Source: Desulfonema limicola
GTDB taxonomy: Bacteria; Desulfobacterota; Desulfobacteria; Desulfobacterales; DYRC01
Reading direction: 5' to 3'
DNA length: 12,119 bases
Assembly (NCBI GenBank): GCA_020718925.1
Contig: DYRC01000103.1
Span: forward strand, 1-12,119
A program made the position numbers and the translations under genes. Below are positions 1 to 7,698 of this stretch, in pieces. Positions within the stretch are counted from its first letter, which is position 1. Every line of letters begins with the position of its first letter. The notes beneath the pieces are model-generated. The model worked only from the letters and a program-made list of their open reading frames with translations. It was not told the DNA's origin and ran no database searches.

Positions 1-26
1 TAACAAAGCGGGGTCATTAACCCCGC
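1..26 (-). terminator. Rho-independent terminator of the M16C peptidase operon
   Basis: Read on the minus strand just after the peptidase stop codon, the sequence forms a perfect 7-bp G+C-rich stem (GCGGGGT / ACCCCGC, positions 26-20 and 14-8) with a 5-base loop, followed by TTTGTTA. The stem and short T-run in this position fit an intrinsic terminator for the leftward transcript. The T-run is short and interrupted, and the window ends here, so its full extent is not visible. Confidence 0.7.
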
Positions 27-34
27 CCATCATC

Positions 35-2989
35 TTAAATCATAAACAGTTTCAAAGGATTATCCTTCATTTTCTCATTCGATTCTTTCAACTTGTCCTC
101 GCCGGAAATCACCGCCACCGACTTTTGAGCATGTTCATCAAAATATTTTTCCGCCACTGCTTTTATTCTACTGCGATTCAGCGTTAAAAGCCCCTGCTTG
201 AAGCGGTTTCTTGCCCCATCGGTCAGAGAAATCAGCTTGCGGTAAAACGATTTTTTAGCCGCATCTGCCGGAGTATCCGGCTTGTCAATTTCAGCGCAGA
301 CTTGCAAAATGGCTTCTTTCACATCTTCATCTGTATAATCGCCGGACTTGATAAACGCGCAGGCGCCGTCATACGCTTTCAACGTTGAAATCACATGCGG
401 ATCCCGGTAAGACCCGAAAGAGAATGCGCCGTCTTCGGAACTGTATGATGCAAAACCGCCATAAGCTCCGCCTTTTTCACGGACTTCCCGATGAATATAC
501 AAAGACCTCAGCATTTTGCTGATTACCGACAATGCCGGAGCATCTTCATGCGCCATTCTGACCGTCATAAATGCAGATGCCACAAACGATACTGCCGAAG
601 ACGTACTCCAGCCTTCCCGAATCATATCGTTTCCGATTTCTATCGGCGGAGGAACAAATCCGTCCGGCATTCCCTGCCCAAGCTTTTGCGTGAACGCGGT
701 TGTCATGGAAACAGCTTCTGACAATGCCTGATCTTCGCCGATCAGCGCCATGTTCAGATTATCCGATTTGAAAATAATGCCTGCGATGGTTTTCAAATCT
801 TCTGACAAAGCTCTCAGCGTATCGTCATTCAATTTATCGCCGATGGCTTTGATGGTTTGCAACTGGTGAACGCCGCTCCATGTTTCATTCAATGCGCGGG
901 TGATTGAAAAATTCCGCGAAGCCAGCGACATTGCCAACCCATGCCCGTTCTGAACAATTGCCGATTCCAATCCTGCCCGATATTCCATAAACAGATTTTT
1001 CAGACGGCTCAGATCGGAAAATGCAGGCTCACATATCAGCTCTTCAATAATTTCAAACAGTTTTTCCTGATTTCTGTTTAAGCATTTTCCGTTGAAACTG
1101 ACAAAGGGAAGACACGCGCCTTTCTCGTCAAACGGGGTTCGCGCATGAGGCGATAATCCCACGCCGCCGGTGTAAAGATCAATTTTTCTCGCCATTTGAG
1201 TATAATCATGCCGGGCGGTGCCGACTCTGGAAAAGGACTGACAGAAAAACGGAACCAGCGGAATCAGACGCTTGGGCAGCCTGCCGATGCCTGATACTGC
1301 CGTAAAATAAAAAATGCCGGAAGTGGGCTGATCATAGAATAGGATATTCGGATCGCGGCTTGTTCTGCTTTCTTTTATAGTCAGAGACAAGGGCGGAATG
1401 TCTTCCAATTCCAATGTCGGCAGGCAGGACAGATTTTCCGCGCCTTCCTGAAGCTTTGTCAATGATTCTGCATCCTGTCGGATATTTTCCAAATCATTCG
1501 GACTAAGCCCGGCTTTGACGCGCTCCAATTCCGCATTTATCCTTGCATTTTCTTTTTCTTCCATCTGCTGATCAGGAATCAGCTTGAACAATACCCGATG
1601 CGGATTATCCAGAAAATACCGTTTTATCCGGCTTTCAAAAAACGCGCCTTTGGCAAGTTCTTCGCGCAATTGTTTGAAATAATCGTCAAATTCAAAGATT
1701 TTTATCGGGTCTCCGCCGTGAAACCATGTACTTGACAAAAAGAACAAGAGCTTCAATCCGTAAGGATAGGGCGAGTTGGTAACTTCTTTGCGGTGAAATT
1801 CCATCTGATGAATTGCTGAATCAATCAACTCGGTATCAATGCCCTTTGCTGCCAGATCATTTAACACATCAAAGATGATTTTTTCGATCTGCGGGGCAGA
1901 AGATTCAGTTACATCTTTGAGTCCGCAGGAAAACAGGGTATCCCGGTTATCTCCGTCAAATCCGGTGCTGTCGGATAACGCGCTGCCCAATTCCGATTCA
2001 ATGAGTGCTTTTCTCAACGGCGATGCGGAATTGCCCAGAAGAATCTGAGAAAGCAGGGTTAATGCCAAAACTTCATAAGTGTCTGTAATATCTGATAGCA
2101 GCCATGCCACACAGACCTGAGATTTTTTTGCCGCATCTTCATTTTTCGCCAGAGGATAATGATATGTAACCGTTTTAGGCGATGTCCACCGGGGCTGACA
2201 CGGCACGTCTGTTTTCGGATCAATCCGGCTGAATCTTTTCAGCACTCTGTCTTCGATAAACAACAGGGTGTCTTTCAAAGGCAGATTTCCGTAGGTGTAA
2301 AACCATGCGTTGCTCGGATGATAATGCCTCTGGTGAAATTGCTTCAACTGCTCGTAAGTGAGCGTAGGAATCGCGGCAGGATCGCCGCCGGAATTATTGC
2401 CATAAGTGGTGTCAGGATAGAGCGCGTTGAGCAGAGATCGCCCCATCACCTGATTAGGCGAGGACATCGCGCCTTTCATCTCATTATACACCACGCCTTT
2501 ATAGACCAGTCGGTCGTCCTCAATTTCAAGCCGATGTCCTTCCTGCTTGAAATTCAATTTTTCCAGCTTCGGAAAGAACGCGGCATCCAGATACACATTC
2601 ATCAGATTGTAATAATCTTTTCTGTTCTGGGTGCAAAACGGATACATAGTCCAATCCGAAGCAGTGAACGCATTCATAAACGTATTCAGACTGCGCTTGA
2701 TCATGGAAAAAAACGGATCGCGGACCGGAAATTTTTCAGAGCCGCATAATACCGTATGCTCCAGAATATGCGCCACGCCTGTCGAATCTGTGGGAACGGT
2801 TTTGAAACTCACGCCGAAGGTGTTTTCAGCGTCCTGATTTGCAAGATGAATATGTTTTGCACCGCTGGCAGTATGCTCCAGCTCATAGAAAACCGCACGA
2901 ATATCTCTGAGCTGAACAACCTGCTTCACGAAATAGCCGCCGATATGATCCCCCGCCTTCAAATTTCCGGAATCCGCAGATAAATTCAT
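35..2989 (-). CDS. M16C-family zinc metallopeptidase (presequence-protease / insulinase type)
   Basis: This is a large inverzincin protease of 984 residues, the usual size of PreP-type M16C enzymes, which are two M16 halves joined into a clam-shell that degrades short unfolded peptides. The inverted zinc motif HILEH (His74, Glu77, His78) is followed at about residue 170 by Glu in VVYNEMKGAMSSP, the expected third ligand. The region MNAFTASDWTMYPF after the motif is also family-typical. The C-terminal half carries REKGGAYGGF and SYRDP at about 837-864, matching the Arg/Tyr substrate-binding segment of the family. No signal peptide is visible, so a cytoplasmic peptide-clearing role is likely. 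I chose the ATG at 2989 because AAGGA lies 7 bases upstream. The longer TTG-start frame to 3043 has no such site and overlaps the upstream gene. It lies 40 bases after the wHTH gene and ends in the terminator at the left edge. Confidence 0.93.
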   Translation of the reverse strand: MNLSADSGNLKAGDHIGGYFVKQVVQLRDIRAVFYELEHTASGAKHIHLANQDAENTFGVSFKTVPTDSTGVAHILEHTVLCGSEKFPVRDPFFSMIKRSLNTFMNAFTASDWTMYPFCTQNRKDYYNLMNVYLDAAFFPKLEKLNFKQEGHRLEIEDDRLVYKGVVYNEMKGAMSSPNQVMGRSLLNALYPDTTYGNNSGGDPAAIPTLTYEQLKQFHQRHYHPSNAWFYTYGNLPLKDTLLFIEDRVLKRFSRIDPKTDVPCQPRWTSPKTVTYHYPLAKNEDAAKKSQVCVAWLLSDITDTYEVLALTLLSQILLGNSASPLRKALIESELGSALSDSTGFDGDNRDTLFSCGLKDVTESSAPQIEKIIFDVLNDLAAKGIDTELIDSAIHQMEFHRKEVTNSPYPYGLKLLFFLSSTWFHGGDPIKIFEFDDYFKQLREELAKGAFFESRIKRYFLDNPHRVLFKLIPDQQMEEKENARINAELERVKAGLSPNDLENIRQDAESLTKLQEGAENLSCLPTLELEDIPPLSLTIKESRTSRDPNILFYDQPTSGIFYFTAVSGIGRLPKRLIPLVPFFCQSFSRVGTARHDYTQMARKIDLYTGGVGLSPHARTPFDEKGACLPFVSFNGKCLNRNQEKLFEIIEELICEPAFSDLSRLKNLFMEYRAGLESAIVQNGHGLAMSLASRNFSITRALNETWSGVHQLQTIKAIGDKLNDDTLRALSEDLKTIAGIIFKSDNLNMALIGEDQALSEAVSMTTAFTQKLGQGMPDGFVPPPIEIGNDMIREGWSTSSAVSFVASAFMTVRMAHEDAPALSVISKMLRSLYIHREVREKGGAYGGFASYSSEDGAFSFGSYRDPHVISTLKAYDGACAFIKSGDYTDEDVKEAILQVCAEIDKPDTPADAAKKSFYRKLISLTDGARNRFKQGLLTLNRSRIKAVAEKYFDEHAQKSVAVISGEDKLKESNEKMKDNPLKLFMI

Positions 2990-3029
2990 TATGGTATCCT
3001 TTATGTCCAGTATAATCTTCTGATACGCT

Positions 3030-3425
3030 TCAGTTTTTGGCAATCACATAAAGCCCCCGGCTTTTGCGGACGATTCGGTTGGTGGCATTCAGCCGGAAAA
3101 TGATGTTTCTGAGCTTTTTTTCATCAAATCCGGTTTTCTCTCTGACTTCCGAAAATCCGAGTCCGGTATGAGAACCTCTGATAACATCCAATACCATATT
3201 AGAAGCAGATTGAGCTCCTCTTCCGGATGTTTTGCCTTGTTTCTTTTTCTTAACTTCGGGCTGCTTCCCCGCATCCGATTCCAAAACGCCCTTTATGGTT
3301 GATTCCATGCTTTCCAGCCGCTTCACCAATTCCCCCACATCTTTCTTGGTAGGAATGCTGTACTGATTCATGAAAAATTTCACCATCGCGTCAAAACTGA
3401 CTTTTCTGTCTTTCTTTATACCCAT
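3030..3425 (-). CDS. Small protein with predicted coiled coil and C-terminal winged-helix-like domain, function unknown
   Basis: This 131-residue protein is not one I can name. Residues 25-48 (PTKKDVGELVKRLESMES region) look like a short amphipathic coiled coil resembling the tails of phasin-like proteins. Residues 57-70 are a Lys/Gly-rich basic linker (KKKKQGKTSGRG). Residues 75-130 look like a winged helix: a helix VLDVI, a recognition-like segment FDEKKLRNIIFRL, then a wing NRIVRKSRGLYVIA. The combination suggests a small self-associating nucleic-acid-binding protein, possibly a regulator or nucleoid protein; this is inference. The start is firm: ATG preceded by GGAGG with a 5-base spacer. 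It is the first gene of a probable two-gene unit with the M16C peptidase, 40 bases downstream. Confidence 0.8.
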   Translation of the reverse strand: MGIKKDRKVSFDAMVKFFMNQYSIPTKKDVGELVKRLESMESTIKGVLESDAGKQPEVKKKKQGKTSGRGAQSASNMVLDVIRGSHTGLGFSEVREKTGFDEKKLRNIIFRLNATNRIVRKSRGLYVIAKN

Positions 3426-3465
3426 TGCTGCCTCCGTAAAAAATTTTTAAAGTAAAGTTCAAAGT

Positions 3466-3527
3466 TTTCTCTGAATTACTCAATACAGAGTTAAAAGTCA
3501 AGATAAAGTATAAAAAAATCAGAGAAA
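3466..3527. repeat. Inverted repeat upstream of the wHTH gene
   Basis: TTTCTCTGA at 3466-3474 is matched by its exact reverse complement TCAGAGAAA at 3519-3527, with 44 bases between. The pair lies in the 115-base gap between the channel gene's stop and the wHTH gene's start, where the leftward promoter must be. It could be a paired operator or a long-loop hairpin. A second weaker pair, AAAAGTC (3493-3499) and GACTTTT (3531-3537), overlaps it. No clear intrinsic terminator for the channel gene is seen in this gap. Confidence 0.5.
3472..3504 (-). promoter_or_regulatory. Weak candidate promoter for the wHTH-peptidase unit
   Basis: On the minus strand a TTGACT box lies 17 bases before TAATTC. 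The -35 box is good but the -10 is poor (only its first two bases match consensus), and the pair lies between the arms of the inverted repeat. It is listed because the leftward unit needs a start point here and nothing better was found by eye. Confidence 0.25.
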
Positions 3528-3540
3528 TTAGACTTTTTTT

Positions 3541-6500
3541 TTATTTGAACCCGAAAAAGCTCTGAATCTTGCCTAGCATCTGCTCATAAAGTGTTGCTTT
3601 ATCAATCTTTTGGGACTGACTCTGGCTTTTCTGAGATTCCGTAGCCATTTTGCGCTCGGTAAGAATATTGCTCAGAAGCCGGGTAATTTCCGGCTCACGC
3701 TCAAGGAAGGGCGCGATGTCGTTTTTGGTGATTTCATACAGATTTGTTTCTGTGATGGAAATAATGCTGGCAGTTCTGGCTTCGCCGGTCAGCAGCGCCA
3801 TTTCTCCGAAGAAATTGCCCGCACCCATGCGAGCGACTTCCACGCCCATCGGCGTTTCCGGATTATCGTCAAACTTGACCCAGATGCCGACCACGCCCTC
3901 TTCGACAATAAACAAGGATTTACCTCTGTCTCCCTGCTGAACAATCGTTTCGCCGGGCAGATAATGGTGAAGCCGCACTTTTTTGCTCAGATATTCTTTG
4001 GCTTCCACAGAGAACGGTCTGAAGATTTCCAATTCCTGAAGCGTCATCAGCGATTTGCTGAATCTTTCGGATTTTCGGCGAACGCCTTCAAGGAAGAAAT
4101 GCGTCTCCTGACGCGGCAGAACTATCCGGATATTGGCTCTTCTGAAATGCTTCCACAGATTCAGCCAGACATCTTCGTTATACGCAAATTTTTTGCCGTA
4201 ATCAGTATAAAACAAGCAGAGCAGATAATTGGCTGCCCATGATTCGCTCAGTTTGGTGATCCCGGATGTCAGCCCCAGAAAGCGGGTGAACGGCGCAGGG
4301 TCTTTGGATACGAATTTTGAGGATAATGCCGCATCTAAAAGAATTTTTTTGACCCGCTCCGGCGGATGAATCGCATCCACATGTACGGTAACATACTGCC
4401 AGTATCCGGGGTTGGGAAAGCTGAAATTTTCTACCGGAGATTCGGATGCCTTATAGTTCGGAATACTGAGCGTTGTATCATCTCTGGTCTGAATCCGGGT
4501 GGTACGCCAGTTGATATCCACCACTTTTCCTTCCGGATACTCCTGAATTTTCACCCAATCCCCGATCCTGAACGGTCTTTCGATATTGATCGCAATCCCT
4601 GAAAAAATATTGGAAATATTCATCTGAATTGCCAAACCGATAATCATCGCAAACACACCGGAGGTGGCAAGCAGACTGGTCAGTTTCTGATCAAATACAA
4701 ATGCCACAATGCCGAAGATGACCATGATATAAATAATCAGCAATAAAAAACGGCGGATAACATTCGGCACCACACGACCGGTTCTTTCTTCCAGAGGCTT
4801 CCAGATGAACCGATCCACGCCTTTTCTGATGAGCAGCGCAGGCAGAATCCACCATATCATCTGAAAGCCGATAACGGTCGGTTTGATATAGACATTATTT
4901 TTTCCGGCAGCAACCCAGTCCGTAGTCACAATTTCAGAAGTCAGCAGTATCAGCAGCCATAAAAAACTCTGAATAAACCAAATCGTTTTCGTATAGGACT
5001 TCATCTGTTTCATATCACTGATCAGCGTAACGATAATCAGCAGAACGAAACTGATAACCAGAATGTAAGGTGTGGCTTTTCTGTGGATAAGACCTCGCAG
5101 ATTGAATTTATCTTCATCAATCACGATTCCGGCATTAAAGCGTGAAAATTCAACGGTTCCCTGCTGAACATTGAGATAATCCGGGTTCCCTTTGGAACTT
5201 TGGCGGATAAGGTCCTGAAAAAATACGGCGCGATTGATTTTCCACCCGGTGGACGGATTCAGTACCCGGTTGGTAATCAGCCGATCTGCAATGATGTCAT
5301 CGCTTGATGTTCCTGTGTTTGATGTTCCCATACCCAGCACATCTGTAACATAGATGAGATTATTTCTGTCCAAATCCGGATGTCGGAAACTGATTCCCAG
5401 AACATGCTGATTATATGCCTTTTCTCTCTCCAGAAAATCCGCTTTGAATCTTCCTTTGACATGATAAAGACTGTATCCCAACTGACCGGGCTTTTCAAAA
5501 ACTTTTTCCATTTCAATCGAAGGCTTTTTAACATCTGTCGACGCGGCAACATTGATAAATTCGATTTTTTTCACGTCAATATCACCCTGATACCGGAACC
5601 ATATAAAAAAATCTATGGTGCATTGCAGACCTATCACATCAAGCTCGGTAATCTCCTTAATTTCAATACCGGTATAAATGACATTGGTCTGATACATGTT
5701 TTTATCCCCGAATACTACCCTGAACTTGGCGCCGGCATCACCGCCCTCCTGACCGGGCTTTACACCGGCATCTCTGCCATCCTGAGAAATAATGGTCTGA
5801 TACTGAATGAGCGCGGAGACGATAATGCCTTTCCGATAAATTCCCATGTAGATGGCTTTCTGAGAATCGCGGTTCTTGTCAAAGTAGTTATATCCGGTAA
5901 CTCCCTCAATGGCAGCGGTGGTTGTGTTTATCGTGGCAAGATAATCCCTGATCTTCCCCCGATCATCAGGGAGCGTCTTCGGAAGCCCCTTAATTTCCGA
6001 ATCTTTGATAGCTTTAACCAGTATCATGGCAGTGTCATACGCAAATGAGGCATGCCAGCCCGGTTTCTCATTATATCTTTTCTGATACATTTCCTGAAAT
6101 TTCTGCCCTTTTTCATTCGTGGCGTCAGACAGCAGGGGCGTGGCAACATAGATGTCGTCAGTATAATATCCGGGCTGCTGCTTTTCCTTGGGATTTTTGC
6201 TGATTTCCCTCTGAAAGGCTTCTGTAAAGGAGTCCGGTACAAGTATCTTGAATTTGTTCGGTGTGCCTTTTGCTGTCAGAATATCCTTGATCTTAATCAT
6301 CAGCTTGACGCCTTCCTTTGTATGAACCGGGAGAAAGATCGCGTTCGCCTCTGTGTCGGCAGTAACTTCGCCTACAATTTCTTCCAGCCTATCGTCAATC
6401 TTCGGGTCTTTGGTGTTAAACTCCCATATATTTACAATATCAAGTTTGAGCTTTTTTGCAGTCTGTACAAATACCCCGGAAAGATCTTTGCCGTAATAAT

Positions 6501-7071
6501 CCGAATCCATAATAATGCTGACTTTATTTATCCCCAGAACCGTCTTGGCATAGTTTGCCAGAAACTGCCCCTGAAGTCTGTCATTGAAGCAGGTTCGGAA
6601 GTACCAATTATTTCCCTGAGTTACCCTGATGTTGGTTGAAACAGGTGTAAGTGCCGGAATTCCATACTCTTTATAAATTTCACCCGCAGCGATGGAACAT
6701 GTGCTGTAATGATGACCGATCACTGCCACAGCCTGATTTTGCTCTTTTATTTCCAAAGCGACTTTTTTGGCTTTCTGTTGATCGTTTTCATCGTCGAACA
6801 TATCCAGAATCACCTTCCGACCTTTGATTCCGCCTTCTTTTTCATTGATGGCATCTATATACAGACTGATACCCTGACGAAAGGCTCTTCCCACGGATGC
6901 GCTATCGCCAGATAGGGGAGCTGCCATTGCAATGTGAATGGGTTCTGTATCCGCTTTGACATCGCGAAGCGACGCTTTGTCCTGCCTGAAAAATTTCCAA
7001 TATATGAACAGGGCTGAGACCATAACAACAAGCGAGATGATAATATACCGTTTGACAGTTTTTTTCTGCAT
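3541..7071 (-). CDS. Composite receptor-channel: LivJ-type binding domain, pLGIC-receptor-like domain, MscS channel and cyclic-nucleotide-binding domain
   Basis: This 1176-residue protein appears to combine four modules. Residues 8-27 are an uncleaved membrane anchor with a basic N-terminus. Residues 44-427 match type I periplasmic binding proteins (Peripla_BP_6/LivJ): IAMAAPLSGDSASVG near the start, then GHHYSTCSIAAGEIY and IPALTPVSTN, where LivJ relatives hold the ligand backbone. A Gly-rich linker (about 430-449) leads to a beta-rich module (about 455-660) resembling the pentameric ligand-gated channel receptor domain. Hydrophobic segments follow at about 668-685, 696-714, 733-750 and 773-793. 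The MscS pore helix and beta domain come next: GLAIQMNISNIFSG, RPFRIGDWVKI, and RTTRIQTRDDTTLSIPN. Residues 1010-1140 are a cNMP-binding domain with cassette FGEMALLTGEARTAS (Glu1090, Arg1099 present). Positive-inside loops fit six membrane helices, with the binding domains periplasmic and the CNBD cytoplasmic. The ATG at 7071 is preferred over an in-frame TTG at 7095 because TAAGG lies 8 bases upstream. MscS plus CNBD is the known bCNG layout; the N-terminal sensor modules are the addition. Ligand and ion are unknown. Confidence 0.9.
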   Translation of the reverse strand: MQKKTVKRYIIISLVVMVSALFIYWKFFRQDKASLRDVKADTEPIHIAMAAPLSGDSASVGRAFRQGISLYIDAINEKEGGIKGRKVILDMFDDENDQQKAKKVALEIKEQNQAVAVIGHHYSTCSIAAGEIYKEYGIPALTPVSTNIRVTQGNNWYFRTCFNDRLQGQFLANYAKTVLGINKVSIIMDSDYYGKDLSGVFVQTAKKLKLDIVNIWEFNTKDPKIDDRLEEIVGEVTADTEANAIFLPVHTKEGVKLMIKIKDILTAKGTPNKFKILVPDSFTEAFQREISKNPKEKQQPGYYTDDIYVATPLLSDATNEKGQKFQEMYQKRYNEKPGWHASFAYDTAMILVKAIKDSEIKGLPKTLPDDRGKIRDYLATINTTTAAIEGVTGYNYFDKNRDSQKAIYMGIYRKGIIVSALIQYQTIISQDGRDAGVKPGQEGGDAGAKFRVVFGDKNMYQTNVIYTGIEIKEITELDVIGLQCTIDFFIWFRYQGDIDVKKIEFINVAASTDVKKPSIEMEKVFEKPGQLGYSLYHVKGRFKADFLEREKAYNQHVLGISFRHPDLDRNNLIYVTDVLGMGTSNTGTSSDDIIADRLITNRVLNPSTGWKINRAVFFQDLIRQSSKGNPDYLNVQQGTVEFSRFNAGIVIDEDKFNLRGLIHRKATPYILVISFVLLIIVTLISDMKQMKSYTKTIWFIQSFLWLLILLTSEIVTTDWVAAGKNNVYIKPTVIGFQMIWWILPALLIRKGVDRFIWKPLEERTGRVVPNVIRRFLLLIIYIMVIFGIVAFVFDQKLTSLLATSGVFAMIIGLAIQMNISNIFSGIAINIERPFRIGDWVKIQEYPEGKVVDINWRTTRIQTRDDTTLSIPNYKASESPVENFSFPNPGYWQYVTVHVDAIHPPERVKKILLDAALSSKFVSKDPAPFTRFLGLTSGITKLSESWAANYLLCLFYTDYGKKFAYNEDVWLNLWKHFRRANIRIVLPRQETHFFLEGVRRKSERFSKSLMTLQELEIFRPFSVEAKEYLSKKVRLHHYLPGETIVQQGDRGKSLFIVEEGVVGIWVKFDDNPETPMGVEVARMGAGNFFGEMALLTGEARTASIISITETNLYEITKNDIAPFLEREPEITRLLSNILTERKMATESQKSQSQSQKIDKATLYEQMLGKIQSFFGFK

Positions 7072-7136
7072 ATCCTTTACCTTAACTCGTCTCAAACGAT
7101 CAGATGATTTTTATAACAGATACTCTGCATCAGAGC

Positions 7137-7194
7137 AAGTATAACACCCCGAAATTTTACGGGCAAGAAAAAATTCAAAAGCCGGGCAAAACAT
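7137..7194 (-). repeat. Direct repeat copy 1, upstream of the receptor-channel gene
   Basis: This 58-bp stretch recurs at 7699-7757 with one substitution and one extra A. Both copies lie in the same orientation, and each is upstream of a minus-strand gene. It holds a near-palindrome CCCGAAATTTTACGGG (one mismatched pair) and a complete promoter-like element. Between this copy and the toxin stub (7195-7339) I see no recognisable gene: a GTG-started frame continues through but matches nothing known to me. Confidence 0.9.
7138..7166 (-). promoter_or_regulatory. Sigma70-type promoter inside repeat copy 1
   Basis: On the minus strand TTGCCC (7166-7161) is followed by an exact 17-bp spacer and TATACT (7143-7138). 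The -10 matches five of six consensus bases and the -35 four. Transcription would begin near 7131, giving a leader of about 60 bases before the receptor-channel ATG at 7071. Confidence 0.6.
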
Positions 7195-7339
7195 TCTCCG
7201 TTACCCTGATTTTTCAGAATCGGAATAGCGGCTGAATTTTGGATACCGAAGCTATGAAATCTTTGGGCAGCAGAATTGAACATCAGGGATGGATAAATCG
7301 CAGAATTTTTTCGGTGAGGCATAACGATTGATTTGCTAA

Positions 7340-7369
7340 TCAGGATTTTATATACAGGCGGATTTTCAT
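7340..7369 (-). pseudogene. Truncated toxin stub following the DUF433 gene
   Basis: An ATG overlaps the DUF433 stop codon (TAATG arrangement, typical of coupled toxin-antitoxin pairs) and reads MKIRLYIKS before a TGA. MKIRLY is the kind of start seen in DUF5615/PIN-like toxins that normally follow DUF433 antitoxins. The rest of the toxin is missing and no further homology is visible by eye up to the repeat at 7194. I infer a toxin lost by deletion or replacement. A nine-residue match is short, so chance cannot be excluded. Confidence 0.4.
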
Positions 7370-7668
7370 TATGCACACTTGCTCAAGGTATGATGTTCGT
7401 TGAGCAATCGCTCGTATTCCGATTCATCCCGATGAATATCCGCATCAATTTTCTGTCTGTTCGCATGATAATACGCCAATGCCGAATATATCTGAGCCAA
7501 ATTGAGATGTTCATACTGCTCTGAAATTTCTTCAGGAGTGTATCCCTGTCTGTACCATCCTGCGATTGAGCGGACTGATACACGCGTATTGTCAATTCGG
7601 GGTCTTCCGCCAAGAATATTCGGCGTTCTTACAATGAAATCATTCATGTTTTCGTTCAGCGATTCCAT
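7369..7668 (-). CDS. DUF433 family protein, antitoxin-like (VapB45 type)
   Basis: A 99-residue protein with the DUF433 signature ILGGRPRIDNTRVSV at about residues 18-32, then IAGWYRQGYTPEEISEQY and IYSALAYYHANR, which form the helix-turn-helix-like core of the family. DUF433 proteins are usually the antitoxin gene of a type II pair, with a PIN-like DUF5615 toxin next to them. Here only a possible stub of the toxin is found. The start at 7668 removes 24 residues translated from the promoter repeat in the longer frame. A purine-rich AGGAAAGGA lies about 11 bases upstream, slightly distant for a ribosome site. An alternative ATG at 7647 lies just ahead of the conserved core. Transcription probably starts from the repeat-borne promoter. 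Confidence 0.85.
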   Translation of the reverse strand: MESLNENMNDFIVRTPNILGGRPRIDNTRVSVRSIAGWYRQGYTPEEISEQYEHLNLAQIYSALAYYHANRQKIDADIHRDESEYERLLNEHHTLSKCA

Positions 7669-7698
7669 AGTTAATTTTTTCCTTTCCTGATTATTTGG

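Noticed and set aside
2159..2749. A 196-residue plus-strand frame inside the M16C gene
   Set aside because: It lies antisense to a gene with intact family motifs and has no ribosome site or domain; its openness follows from the codon use of the opposite strand.
2990..3043. TTG-started N-terminal extension of the M16C peptidase
   Set aside because: It overlaps the end of the upstream gene, lacks a ribosome site and adds residues before a well-placed ATG with AAGGA.
3481..3540. Possible terminator for the channel gene from AAAAGTC / GACTTTT
   Set aside because: The arms are 31 bases apart and A/T-rich, so the hairpin would be weak.
5380..6048. A 222-residue plus-strand frame opposite the channel gene, and its neighbours at 3610-4242 and 6052-6639
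   Set aside because: They are antisense to a continuous 1176-codon gene with recognisable domains throughout and show none of their own.
7072..7095. TTG-started eight-residue extension of the receptor-channel
   Set aside because: No ribosome site upstream of the TTG; the ATG at 7071 has TAAGG at 8 bases.
7092..7376. A 94-residue open frame on the minus strand starting GTG near the DUF433 stop
   Set aside because: It runs through the promoter repeat (the VKFRGVIL segment is the translated repeat) and into the leader of the channel gene, with no ribosome site and no recognisable motif.
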